Source: a virus. Taken from it: 20,263 bases of DNA. Both the position numbers and the translations under genes were made by a program. Location: IMG/VR virus record IMGVR_UViG_3300032322_001997, positions 1 through 20,263 of that record; one strand, written 5' to 3'. The notes beneath the pieces were generated by a model, which was not told the origin of the DNA, ran no database searches, and saw only the letters and a list, made by a program, of their open reading frames with translations. This document shows positions 4,602-11,496 of this stretch, one piece after another. Numbering within the stretch: position 1 is the stretch's first letter; every line of letters begins with the position of its first letter.

Positions 4602-4964
4602 TTACACTCTGGAATAACAAACACTAGTAACACCCTGACCTGGATGAGCAATGGAAGAGAAAGCTCCATAAGACAAGTCAAGGGTTCTTCCATGAACGTA
4701 AGGACCCCGATCATTTACACGCACAATTACTGTTTTACCATTGGATGCATTTGTTACTTTTAGTTTTGTTCCAAATGGTAACCACTTATGTGCTACTGAC
4801 TTTCCATAAGCGTTATATCGTTCACCACTAGCAGTTGTCCTGCCATGATATCCGTCACCAATTCCATAATGTGATGCGAGGGAACATCCGCTCGCTGCTT
4901 TTGCTGTTACGGGTGCCAATCCGACGAGACCAAAAGCAAGAATTGAAAGTGTTTTGAAAAGCAT
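4602..4964 (-). CDS. RlpA-like double-psi beta-barrel protein, exported
   Basis: From the ATG at 4964 the product is 120 aa: a signal peptide (MLFKTLSILAFGLVGLAP, cleavage near AKA-AS), then one double-psi beta-barrel domain of the RlpA type with ASHYG, HGRTTASGERY, AHKWLPFGTKLKV, VNDRGPYVHGRTLDLS and AFSS. RlpA proteins bind, and in some species cleave, denuded peptidoglycan glycan strands. There is no SPOR domain, so this is a minimal version that may help cell-wall opening or wall remodelling during infection. The frame extends to a TTG at 4991, but the ATG gives the better signal peptide. It has its own consensus early promoter and a leader of about 118 nt with alternative hairpins. Confidence 0.88.
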   Translation of the reverse strand: MLFKTLSILAFGLVGLAPVTAKAASGCSLASHYGIGDGYHGRTTASGERYNAYGKSVAHKWLPFGTKLKVTNASNGKTVIVRVNDRGPYVHGRTLDLSYGAFSSIAHPGQGVTSVCYSRV

Positions 4965-4993
4965 TAAAATTGATAGAACTCTACATCCCAATA

Positions 4994-5023
4994 GAGAAAG
5001 CGCACTTCCCCTTTCTCAAGGGG
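4994..5023 (-). promoter_or_regulatory. Structured leader with two mutually exclusive hairpins
   Basis: In the rlpA-like 5' leader, stem A is CCCCTT-GAGA-AAGGGG (5023-5008, GNRA loop). Stem B pairs GAGAAAG (5017-5011) with CTTTCTC (5000-4994) across a 10-nt loop. The GAGAAAG segment belongs to both, so only one can form. A further 7-bp hairpin (5084-5067, AATCGCT/AGCGATT) lies at the predicted transcript start. The arrangement looks like a switch, but no ligand or regulator can be inferred. Confidence 0.4.
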
Positions 5024-5088
5024 CAATCTCCTGGGCTCTAATTGTCACATCACCTTCTCATGATGTAATCGCTGTAAAGCGATTTTAC

Positions 5089-5117
5089 ATTATAAGTGAT
5101 TATTTATTTTTTGTCAA
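5089..5117 (-). promoter_or_regulatory. Consensus early promoter for the rlpA-like gene
   Basis: The minus strand carries a perfect TTGACA (5117-5112), 17 nt, TATAAT (5094-5089), expected to fire with host sigma70-type RNA polymerase. The -35 box is made from the last codons of the 40-aa membrane protein. The spacer also contains an AATAAATA late-type motif (5108-5101), so early and late starts may overlap. Confidence 0.85.
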
Positions 5118-5226
5118 GATTTCCATGAATGATGGAAATTCCAAAAATAGGCACCATAATCACAAGAAATCCAATAATACCAAGGCATACAGGATTTGTC
5201 AAGATCATTTCTGGTATATGGATCAT
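5104..5226 (-). CDS. 40-aa single-span membrane protein
   Basis: The frame ATG (5226-5224) to TAA (5106-5104) encodes 40 residues: a short polar start (MIHIPEM), a long hydrophobic helix (about residues 12-34: VCLGIIGFLVIMVPIFGISII) broken only by G and P, and a charged tail (HGNLDKK). Its ATG overlaps the TGA that ends the duplicated WHRNK fragment, which indicates that it once followed the complete 69-aa gene directly. Function is unknown; a single-span peptide next to cell-wall enzymes could affect the membrane, but that is only a guess from position. Confidence 0.6.
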   Translation of the reverse strand: MIHIPEMILTNPVCLGIIGFLVIMVPIFGISIIHGNLDKK

Positions 5227-5274
5227 TTGTTTCTATGCCATCCTTCAGGTTCAGTTTCGTGTGTCCAATCTTTT
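5223..5274 (-). repeat. Direct repeat copy 1 flanking the SGNH gene
   Basis: These 52 bases match 6066-6117 at 51 of 52 positions; the single difference is at 5263 versus 6106. The two copies lie at the two ends of the SGNH hydrolase gene in the same orientation. Near identity suggests a recent event or ongoing recombination between the copies. Confidence 0.95.
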
Positions 5275-5283
5275 GTTAAGATC
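5223..5283 (-). pseudogene. Duplicated C-terminal remnant of the 69-aa protein gene
   Basis: Directly after the SGNH hydrolase stop, the minus strand still encodes ILTKDWTHETEPEGWHRNK followed by TGA. The intact gene at 6275-6066 ends LKDWIHETEPEGWHRNK. There is no start for this piece. It is left over from insertion of the SGNH gene between the 69-aa gene and the 40-aa gene. Confidence 0.85.
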
Positions 5284-5286
5284 CTT

Positions 5287-6069
5287 TCAATTAATTAATT
5301 TTTCTATTTCAGGACTAAGAATTTTTGCAATAGTAGAATGTCCAATCGCATTTGGATGTTTAGAATATGGATTTAATAGATTTAAAGATATACCTTTTTG
5401 TATAGTTTTTTTATCTACTTTCCACACGGAAGTGTGATATTTTTCACTATCACAAAATTTAGTCATTTTTGATAATAAATCTCTTGGATTTTCATTTTTA
5501 AAACATAAATTATAAACTGGATTTATATAATCATGATGATTAAAAGTATCTATCCAAATATTTTTTATTCCCAATCCAGAAAAATATTGGTTCCAATGAT
5601 GCATATGAGTATTTAATGTTTCTATTTCCACATCATAATCATAAAAATGGTCTAAAATTAATTTAGATAATTTATTTTCTAAATCATTTACAGTATGATT
5701 ATAACAAATACTTGTAAATTTATTATCTCTTTTTACATAATAATCACCTCTAAAAACAGATGTTATACACCACATCACGTAAATATTATTATTATATCTT
5801 ATTTGAAGGTCTTCAAAATTTTCACTTATAAAAAAATTTTCAGCTAATCTAAATTGTGTTTGATTACTTGATCCACCTTTTGAAAAATTTATATTGTCTA
5901 ATCTATATTTTTTACATAATAAAGATCTAAAACTATATTTTTCATTAATCGATGTATCCCAACATTTTTTTGTCAATTCTAATGCATTTTTAGATTCATA
6001 TTCCGCACCAAATCCAGCACCAACACCAAAAGTCCAACTACATCCAAAAGTTATCAATGCTTTATTCAT
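5287..6069 (-). CDS. SGNH/GDSL-type hydrolase, inserted gene
   Basis: A 260-aa protein with SGNH family blocks: block I FGCSWTFGVGAG at residues 8-19 (catalytic Ser in CSW), GGSSNQT near residue 64 (Gly/Asn block) and, near the C-terminus, HPNAIGHSTIA, where a histidine of the block V type would complete the site. The usual acid is less obvious. SGNH enzymes are esterases or acyl hydrolases, often acting on acetylated glycans or lipids; related 'GCSWT' proteins are common in T4-like cyanophages, without a known substrate. It is very AT-rich compared with its neighbours and flanked by a 52-bp direct repeat, so it was gained as a cassette. Its ATG overlaps the stop of the 69-aa gene (ATGA). Confidence 0.82.
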   Translation of the reverse strand: MNKALITFGCSWTFGVGAGFGAEYESKNALELTKKCWDTSINEKYSFRSLLCKKYRLDNINFSKGGSSNQTQFRLAENFFISENFEDLQIRYNNNIYVMWCITSVFRGDYYVKRDNKFTSICYNHTVNDLENKLSKLILDHFYDYDVEIETLNTHMHHWNQYFSGLGIKNIWIDTFNHHDYINPVYNLCFKNENPRDLLSKMTKFCDSEKYHTSVWKVDKKTIQKGISLNLLNPYSKHPNAIGHSTIAKILSPEIEKLIN

Positions 6070-6117
6070 TTGTTTCTATGCCATCCTTCAGGTTCAGTTT
6101 CGTGTATCCAATCTTTT
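6066..6117 (-). repeat. Direct repeat copy 2 flanking the SGNH gene
   Basis: This copy is the functional 3' end of the 69-aa gene and includes the ATGA at which the SGNH gene starts. It matches 5223-5274 at 51 of 52 positions. It is taken as the original and the other as the duplicate because the complete gene lies on this side. Confidence 0.95.
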
Positions 6118-6275
6118 AAATTTCTAACATATTGTCTCAATAATCTAGATTGTTCTACATGAAATTGATCTTGAGTTTCTAAATGCAAAGTAGTATGCAA
6201 GTCAATTGCATCTAAACATTTTTTTATGACAGGATTCCATGGCTCCCTAAAGGGAGTATTCCATTCGCGTGCCAT
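6066..6275 (-). CDS. Conserved 69-aa cyanophage protein
   Basis: Starts MAREWNTPFREPWNPVIKKC and contains a helical LHLETQDQFHVEQSRLLRQYV segment and the tail DWIHETEPEGWHRNK. I recognise the opening as a common small protein of T4-like cyanophages; its function is not known. A clear GAGG ribosome-binding site precedes the ATG. The 3' 52 bases exist twice, here and at 5223-5274, because of the SGNH gene insertion. The gene follows the lysozyme by 9 bases. Confidence 0.8.
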   Translation of the reverse strand: MAREWNTPFREPWNPVIKKCLDAIDLHTTLHLETQDQFHVEQSRLLRQYVRNLKDWIHETEPEGWHRNK

Positions 6276-6284
6276 TTTTCCTCG

Positions 6285-6815
6285 CTATGATTGATTGGTT
6301 TTCCATAAATCACCTTCTGCTTTTCTTCTGCGAGCAAGACCTGCTTCTACATTTGAACCAGGATTTCTGTATAAGTAGAGTGTATCTGGAACAGCATCCC
6401 ATTGTTTAAATTTTAATCTTCTTGTAATTGAATTAAAATCTGAACTTCCAAAAAAATTTGCCCCAAGATTATAGGCAAATGATAAAAGTGCTCCTTTTTG
6501 ATTATCATTCATTTCATTCCAGTAAGGAATTTTTCTAAGCGTTGGTAAAAATTGAGTTTTACATTGCTCTACCAGTAGATCATCTGCTTCTTTCTGAGTG
6601 ATCTTATCACCAATTTTGAATGTCGAACCATCTTTTTTACGAGTAGAACCCCAACCAATAGTAATTGGTAGACCACCAGTAAGAGGATCTGGATAAGCCG
6701 ACAAATGACATCCTTCAAACTCTTTTATTAATTTAATGCCAACTTCAGGCAATTCGTTGGCATTTTTTTCTTTATTGGCATTTGCGTTGGCATTGGCAGT
6801 GATAGACACTGCCAT
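6285..6815 (-). CDS. GH24 (T4-type) lysozyme, endolysin
   Basis: From the ATG at 6815 the product is 176 aa. A short Ala-Asn repeat (ANANANAN, residues 7-14) and a polar linker precede a GH24 muramidase domain. The catalytic residues align with T4 lysozyme: E34 in KEFEG, D43 in AYPDP and T52 in PITIGWG, followed by FAYNLGANFF and a C-terminal RRRKAEGDLW. It would cleave peptidoglycan glycan strands at lysis. No signal peptide or membrane segment is seen, so it needs a holin. A TTG at 6842 is in frame, but the ATG overlaps the upstream stop as TGATG and fits coupling with the C39-like peptidase gene. Confidence 0.92.
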   Translation of the reverse strand: MAVSITANANANANKEKNANELPEVGIKLIKEFEGCHLSAYPDPLTGGLPITIGWGSTRKKDGSTFKIGDKITQKEADDLLVEQCKTQFLPTLRKIPYWNEMNDNQKGALLSFAYNLGANFFGSSDFNSITRRLKFKQWDAVPDTLYLYRNPGSNVEAGLARRRKAEGDLWKTNQS

Positions 6816-7666
6816 CACTGCTTTTTTGTTGGTGCTGGACAATCAAATATTCTACCCCAACCATCGTTACCTCCAGGACACCATCTGCGCTGAAGAATTG
6901 CTTTAGTGTAGATAGTTTGTTTGCCGTTAGCAACCGCACTAGTATACCCATCGTTTAATGTGCCGTATGGATCATTGATAATATAGTCAGATCCTCTTTT
7001 ACCAACCACTACAACCATGTGCCCACCAGTAGGGTTAGAAAGAGAACCCCTATGCAGGATCCCGATAATAACAGGTTTCCCAGCGGCAAGCTCACGATCA
7101 AGATCAGTGAAAGAAAGATTGTAACTAAAGTGTGACTTAATACCATAAGATGATAAAACTTGTGTTTGAACACTATGGTCAGTGGTGTCACCAATTGCAA
7201 ATACCTTCTTAACGTAAGCGTCATCTCCCTTTGATCCAACTAAAGTTCCTGGTTTAAAATATTCCAGACACATTGCACAGGCAGAAGAATTGCAAGTACG
7301 ATGTGCATCCCTGTAGTTGTCTACCTGATTATAATATGGAACTGGTAAAACATCTGGAATTGTTGGTTTCTCACGATATTTCTCTACCCAATCAGCAGTA
7401 TCAATCAAAAGTTCTTTTGGTAAAGAATTCTGTAACAATTCTACACCAGCAACATGATTTACATTACGCTCACTAAAAAATTCAAAGAATTTATGTAAAT
7501 CTACTGTACCACCAAAAGCGTTACCGCCACGATACTTTGTTACCCATGCACAATTTTGTTGCTTTAATTCTGCAGGCAACGCTTTAGAAAATAATCCAAC
7601 TGCAGCAACATGAGTTGGTTTTATTTCATCATAATACTTAAAAAAATCAATCAACTTTATTGTCAT
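6815..7666 (-). CDS. C39-like cysteine peptidase with N-terminal repeats
   Basis: A 283-aa protein in two parts. Residues ~8-47 and ~58-99 are two copies of a ~40-residue repeat (D/HKFFxFF...HVAxVxL...LPxEL...WVxKYR), possibly wall-binding. Residues ~104-276 form a papain-like C39_2 domain: VPYYNQ (Q114), TCNSSACAMCL (C125), GGHMVVVVG (H216) and INDPYG (D232) give a complete Cys-His-Asp site. Such domains cut peptides; next to a lysozyme gene, cleavage of peptidoglycan cross-links is the likely role, though processing of a virion protein is possible. Its start lies 20 bases inside the preceding nuclease gene, and its stop overlaps the lysozyme ATG. Confidence 0.82.
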   Translation of the reverse strand: MTIKLIDFFKYYDEIKPTHVAAVGLFSKALPAELKQQNCAWVTKYRGGNAFGGTVDLHKFFEFFSERNVNHVAGVELLQNSLPKELLIDTADWVEKYREKPTIPDVLPVPYYNQVDNYRDAHRTCNSSACAMCLEYFKPGTLVGSKGDDAYVKKVFAIGDTTDHSVQTQVLSSYGIKSHFSYNLSFTDLDRELAAGKPVIIGILHRGSLSNPTGGHMVVVVGKRGSDYIINDPYGTLNDGYTSAVANGKQTIYTKAILQRRWCPGGNDGWGRIFDCPAPTKKQ

Positions 7667-7994
7667 TTTTTTTACTCCTAATAAAATATTCTGCGTCTAA
7701 TACAACTAAAGGTTTCTTACCATTCTTTTTTATAAAGACTATAGGTTCATAGTCTTTAGAATTGGCACAAGCTTGTTCGTATGCGTCCCAAATATTTAGT
7801 TTCTCTTGGTTTTTACATTCAATTGAAAAGGGAAACTTTTGTCTAGCATCCCTTGCCATAATAAGATCTTCGCCACCAGCGCCCATGCTACGGCTTTCAA
7901 TGTCTTCTGGATGCACTTCAAGTTGTTCAATCAGTTGATCACGAACCCATTGTTGCAATCTTCTGCCTTTAGCTTTAGCAGATTGTGGACGCAT
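7647..7994 (-). CDS. PD-(D/E)XK nuclease, small endonuclease or resolvase type
   Basis: A 115-aa single-domain protein. KGRRLQQWVRDQL forms helix 1, RSMGAGGEDLIM supplies the first acid (D43) after the Hjc-like S/G-rich turn, and FSIECKNQ gives E59-x-K61. A later VVLDAEYFI strand completes the fold. This layout matches small phage PDDEXK nucleases annotated as Holliday-junction resolvase-like or restriction-like. It likely cuts branched or host DNA. The ATG at 7994 follows at once the T tract of a hairpin that could hide its AGGGG ribosome-binding site, so expression may be limited to late transcripts. Confidence 0.82.
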   Translation of the reverse strand: MRPQSAKAKGRRLQQWVRDQLIEQLEVHPEDIESRSMGAGGEDLIMARDARQKFPFSIECKNQEKLNIWDAYEQACANSKDYEPIVFIKKNGKKPLVVLDAEYFIRSKKNDNKVD

Positions 7995-7997
7995 AAA

Positions 7998-8019
7998 AAA
8001 TACCCCTTTCGGGGTATTT
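7998..8019 (-). terminator. Terminator/SD-hiding hairpin between nrdB and the nuclease
   Basis: The minus strand reads AAATACCCC-GAAA-GGGGTATTT with further Ts (six in all, to 7995) directly before the ATG at 7994. It is a textbook rho-independent terminator with a GNRA loop for the nrdA-nrdB transcript. Its 3' arm is also the only Shine-Dalgarno (AGGGG) of the next gene. Confidence 0.85.
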
Positions 8020-8022
8020 AGT
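8015..8022 (-). promoter_or_regulatory. Possible late promoter ACTAAATA overlapping the hairpin
   Basis: ACTAAATA begins within the nrdB stop codon and runs into the hairpin's 5' arm. With T4 spacing, +1 falls in the GAAA loop, so late RNA would start AAAGGGG... with the ribosome site free. It deviates from TATAAATA at two positions, so the call depends mainly on the matching arrangement at 18991-18998. Confidence 0.4.
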
Positions 8023-9236
8023 CAAAGTTGAAAACCAGCAAAGGTATCTTTCTTCATATCTTGTTTAATACCACCAACAAGATAACTTTCAACTTCAGTT
8101 TCTTGAGGAGCAACTTGAAGACCTTTAGAAGAAATCCAATGCTCTGTCCAAGGAAGTGGATTATTTTTTGAAGAAATGTCATAGATGGGTTTTAACCCAA
8201 TCGCTTTCATGCGGCGATTAGCAATCCATTCAACATAAGAACTAAGAAGTTTTTGGTTCAATCCAATCATAGATCCATCTTGAAACAAATAATCTGCCCA
8301 TTCTTTTTCCTGATCAACTGCTTTTCTAAACATAGCAACAATATTTTCTTCTTCTTCCTTAGCAATCTGTTGCATATCCAAATCATCACCTTCTTTCCAC
8401 TTGTTCAAAATATTTTGAGTAAGTACAAGATGTTGATTTTCATCCCGAGCAATCAGTGAAATAATTTTTGCAGATCCTTCCATAACCTTTAGTTCACCAA
8501 AGGCAAAAGAGCAAGCAAAAGAAACGTAGAAACGAATACCTTCAAGAATATTAACGTTAGCAACTGCTCTATAAAGTTTACGCTTTAATTCATATAATTC
8601 ATTTCTGGCAGAAGGAACACCTTCAGATACAAACTTCCACTGATTACTACTATCATATGCGTGAGCAGCATTGATAAAATCATTATACGCTTCAGTTACA
8701 GACTTAGCACGATCTAAAATCTTTTGATCATCTAAGATTGTGTCAAAAACTTCTGAAGGATCGGCATAAACATTTTTAATAATGTAGGTATATGAACGAC
8801 TATGGATCATCTCCATAAACTCCCATACCTTCATGGCACCTTCTAATTCTGGTAATGAACAGTATGGTGCAAATGCCATACTAGGTCCACGACCCTGAAC
8901 ACTATCAAGAAGAACTTGATACTTTAGGTTGGAAGTAAAAATATGTTTTTGTTCATCTCTTAGTGTCTGGTAGTCGCTACGATCCTTTTGTAAGGATACT
9001 TCTTCTGGACGCCAGAAATAACTAAGTTGTTGATTGGTTAATTTTTCAAATACTGGGTATTTGTAGCTGTCGTATCTTTGAATACCTAGTGGTTGTCCAA
9101 AGAACATTGGTTCTTTTTTTGTATCAACTTGAGCATCATTAAAAACGGTCATTCCGTCGATGGCCATTTTTGTTGTTTGCGGTGGGTTGATCCTAAATTT
9201 ATTAGATTTTACACGATTCGCAGTCTTCTTCTTCAT
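8022..9236 (-). CDS. nrdB: Class Ia ribonucleotide reductase small subunit (R2)
   Basis: The radical-generating subunit for making dNTPs from NDPs together with NrdA. All di-iron ligands and the radical tyrosine align with E. coli R2: LLDSVQGR (D84), EMIHSRSY (E115, H118, Y122), EGIRFYVSFACSFAF (E204) and RDENQH (E238, H241). FWRPEEV carries W48, and the C-terminus AGFQL is the NrdA-docking tail. The frame overlaps nrdA by 35 bases. The ATG at 9236 adds a basic 23-aa extension; family comparison favours the ATG at 9167 (MAIDGMTVF) as the true start, but neither has a good ribosome site. Supply of dNTPs for phage DNA synthesis fits its place behind primase and nrdA. Confidence 0.97.
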   Translation of the reverse strand: MKKKTANRVKSNKFRINPPQTTKMAIDGMTVFNDAQVDTKKEPMFFGQPLGIQRYDSYKYPVFEKLTNQQLSYFWRPEEVSLQKDRSDYQTLRDEQKHIFTSNLKYQVLLDSVQGRGPSMAFAPYCSLPELEGAMKVWEFMEMIHSRSYTYIIKNVYADPSEVFDTILDDQKILDRAKSVTEAYNDFINAAHAYDSSNQWKFVSEGVPSARNELYELKRKLYRAVANVNILEGIRFYVSFACSFAFGELKVMEGSAKIISLIARDENQHLVLTQNILNKWKEGDDLDMQQIAKEEEENIVAMFRKAVDQEKEWADYLFQDGSMIGLNQKLLSSYVEWIANRRMKAIGLKPIYDISSKNNPLPWTEHWISSKGLQVAPQETEVESYLVGGIKQDMKKDTFAGFQL

Positions 9237-11496
9237 TGGTATTCAGTAGTTCAGATACTAGTGATTTGATATCAGGCTTATGATCTATTTCGTCGCTCTT
9301 ATTGTCATAAGTGTTCTGATAATAACTTGTTTTCCACCCATACTTATATGTAGTCAAGAAGTCTTGTGCCATGACTGACACTGGAACTTCATTATCAGAA
9401 TAGTTTTGTGGATTGTAAGACCAGTTACCAGAAATTGCTTGGTCAAAAAACTTCTGCATCACAGCAACAGTGTTAATATAACCACGGTTGCTAGGCATAT
9501 CCCACAGAAGTGTATAGTTGTTTTTGAGGGTATGATACTGAGGAACAATTTGCTTAAGTGGTCCTTTCTTAGACTTCTTAACGGACAGGTAATCTCTAGG
9601 TGGTTCAATTCCATTTGTTGCGTTTGACACAACGGAACTGCTCTCCGATGGCATCTGTGCGGACAATGTTGAGTGCCTGAGACCGTATTCCACGATGGAT
9701 GCTCTAAGTGTTTCCCAATCATGCTGGTACTCTATAGAGGAAATTTCATCGACATCCTTCTTATATGTATCAATTGGCAAAATACCATCGGAGTATTTGG
9801 TATTCTGGAATGCCGAACATGCACCCTTTTCTTTTGCTAACTGATTAGAAGATTTCAAAAGGAAGTATTGAAAGCTTTCAGAAAGTCCGTGAACAGCATC
9901 CCATGCTTCTTGACTATCATACTTATATCCTAGTTTAGCAAGATAATGTGCTAGACCGATAAATCCAACACCAAGGGATCTACGTGCTTTAGTTCCCCTT
10001 TCTGCAGCAATAATTGGATACTGCTGGTAATCAATAAGTTCATCAAGAGCACGTACAGACAAGTCACAAAGATTTTCTAATTCCTCATCAGACTTTACCT
10101 TACCAACATTGACTGCAGAAAGAATACACAATGCAATTTCACCATCACCATCAATATGCTGAAGTGGTTTAGTTGGAAGAGTAATTTCCTGACACAGATT
10201 GCTCATCTCAACTTTATCCTTGAAGGATGAATGAGAATTGCAATGGTCAATATTCATGATGTAGATACGACCTGTCTCAGCACGTTCTTTGAGGAGATCA
10301 AGAATGAGTTCCTGTGCTTTAACAGTCTTTTTTGGAATGGACGGATCGTTTTCATATTGTACATAGAGATCATCAAACTCAGGGTATCCAAAGCTAGAAT
10401 ACAATCCAGGTACATCATGTGGGGAGAAAAGCGTGATCTCACCATCTTGAATAAATCTTTCATAAAAAATCTTACTAATTTGAATTGAATAATCTAATTT
10501 ACGAACACGGTTATCTTCGGTTCCTTTATTATTTTTAAGAACAATAATGTCTTCTATTTCTTGGTGCCAGATAGGAAAGTGGACCGTAGCAGATCCACCT
10601 CGTATGCCGTTTTGAGTGCAGCATCTGACAGTTGCTTCAAACTTCTTGAGAAAAGGTACAACCCCTGTATGGGAAACTTCTCCACCTCGGATTTTACTGT
10701 TGATGCCACGGATGCGACCTGCGTTGATACCGATGCCCGCCCTTTGTGCAACATATCTGCCAATAGCCATATCACTGCTAAAGATGCTATCGAGGGTGTC
10801 ATCAACATCAACAAGCACACAGCTAGCGAATTGTCTAAGTGGCGTCCTAACGCCTGCCATAATGGGGGTAGGGATGTTGATCCTGTGCTTGCTGATTGCG
10901 TCGTAGTATCGTTTGACATATGATAGTCTAGTTTCTTGTGGATACTCTGCAAAGATTGTCATTGAAATCAATGCATACATGAACTGGGGTAGTTCAAAAA
11001 TTTTACCCGAACTCCTGTCCTGCACAAGGTACTTGTCAACGACTTGACGTAAACCTGCATAAGTGAACAAATAGTCACGATCATGATTGATAAACGTATC
11101 AATCTTATCAATCTCTGCTTCGCTATATTTAGAAAGAATTTCTGCATCATACACACCTAGATCTACACACTTCCTGATGTGATCTTTTAAAGGTATAATT
11201 TCCTTTCTTCTACCACATAACTGTTTTCTGATTGCGAATAGAAGCAATCTTGCTGCTACAAATTGGTAGTTTGGATTTTCTAGATCAATCAAATCTGAAG
11301 CACTACGGATCAAGATCTCTTGGATCTCTCCTGTAGTGATGCCATCGTAAAACTGAATACCAGAATTGATCTCTACCTGCGATGCAGAAACGCCTGCAAG
11401 ATCTTTGCAAGCTTCTTCTACCATTACATGTAGTTTGTCGAGATTTAGTCCTTCAATAGAACCATCTCGCTTTTTGACTGTTATTCCGTTGCTCAT
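9202..11496 (-). CDS. nrdA: Class Ia ribonucleotide reductase large subunit (R1)
   Basis: A 764-aa catalytic subunit. The N-terminus (TVKKRDGSIEGLNLDKL) is an ATP-cone allosteric domain. The barrel contains ASCVLVDVDDTLDS (redox Cys), the radical site SNLCQE (Asn, Cys, Glu) and CILSAVNVG (second redox Cys). The two relay tyrosines should lie in the region near residue 700. The tail EEDCESCKI is the C-terminal CxxC that passes electrons from glutaredoxin or thioredoxin. It starts with an ATGA overlap on the primase stop, and nrdB starts inside its last 35 bases, so the three proteins are probably translated together from the early promoter at 12529-12501. Cyanobacterial hosts usually rely on class II RNR, so the phage brings its own class. 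Confidence 0.98.
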   Translation of the reverse strand: MSNGITVKKRDGSIEGLNLDKLHVMVEEACKDLAGVSASQVEINSGIQFYDGITTGEIQEILIRSASDLIDLENPNYQFVAARLLLFAIRKQLCGRRKEIIPLKDHIRKCVDLGVYDAEILSKYSEAEIDKIDTFINHDRDYLFTYAGLRQVVDKYLVQDRSSGKIFELPQFMYALISMTIFAEYPQETRLSYVKRYYDAISKHRINIPTPIMAGVRTPLRQFASCVLVDVDDTLDSIFSSDMAIGRYVAQRAGIGINAGRIRGINSKIRGGEVSHTGVVPFLKKFEATVRCCTQNGIRGGSATVHFPIWHQEIEDIIVLKNNKGTEDNRVRKLDYSIQISKIFYERFIQDGEITLFSPHDVPGLYSSFGYPEFDDLYVQYENDPSIPKKTVKAQELILDLLKERAETGRIYIMNIDHCNSHSSFKDKVEMSNLCQEITLPTKPLQHIDGDGEIALCILSAVNVGKVKSDEELENLCDLSVRALDELIDYQQYPIIAAERGTKARRSLGVGFIGLAHYLAKLGYKYDSQEAWDAVHGLSESFQYFLLKSSNQLAKEKGACSAFQNTKYSDGILPIDTYKKDVDEISSIEYQHDWETLRASIVEYGLRHSTLSAQMPSESSSVVSNATNGIEPPRDYLSVKKSKKGPLKQIVPQYHTLKNNYTLLWDMPSNRGYINTVAVMQKFFDQAISGNWSYNPQNYSDNEVPVSVMAQDFLTTYKYGWKTSYYQNTYDNKSDEIDHKPDIKSLVSELLNTNEEEDCESCKI

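Noticed and set aside
5089-5298. Plus-strand open frames between the rlpA-like and SGNH genes
   Set aside because: They mirror the 40-aa gene, the duplicated remnant and the promoter on the minus strand.
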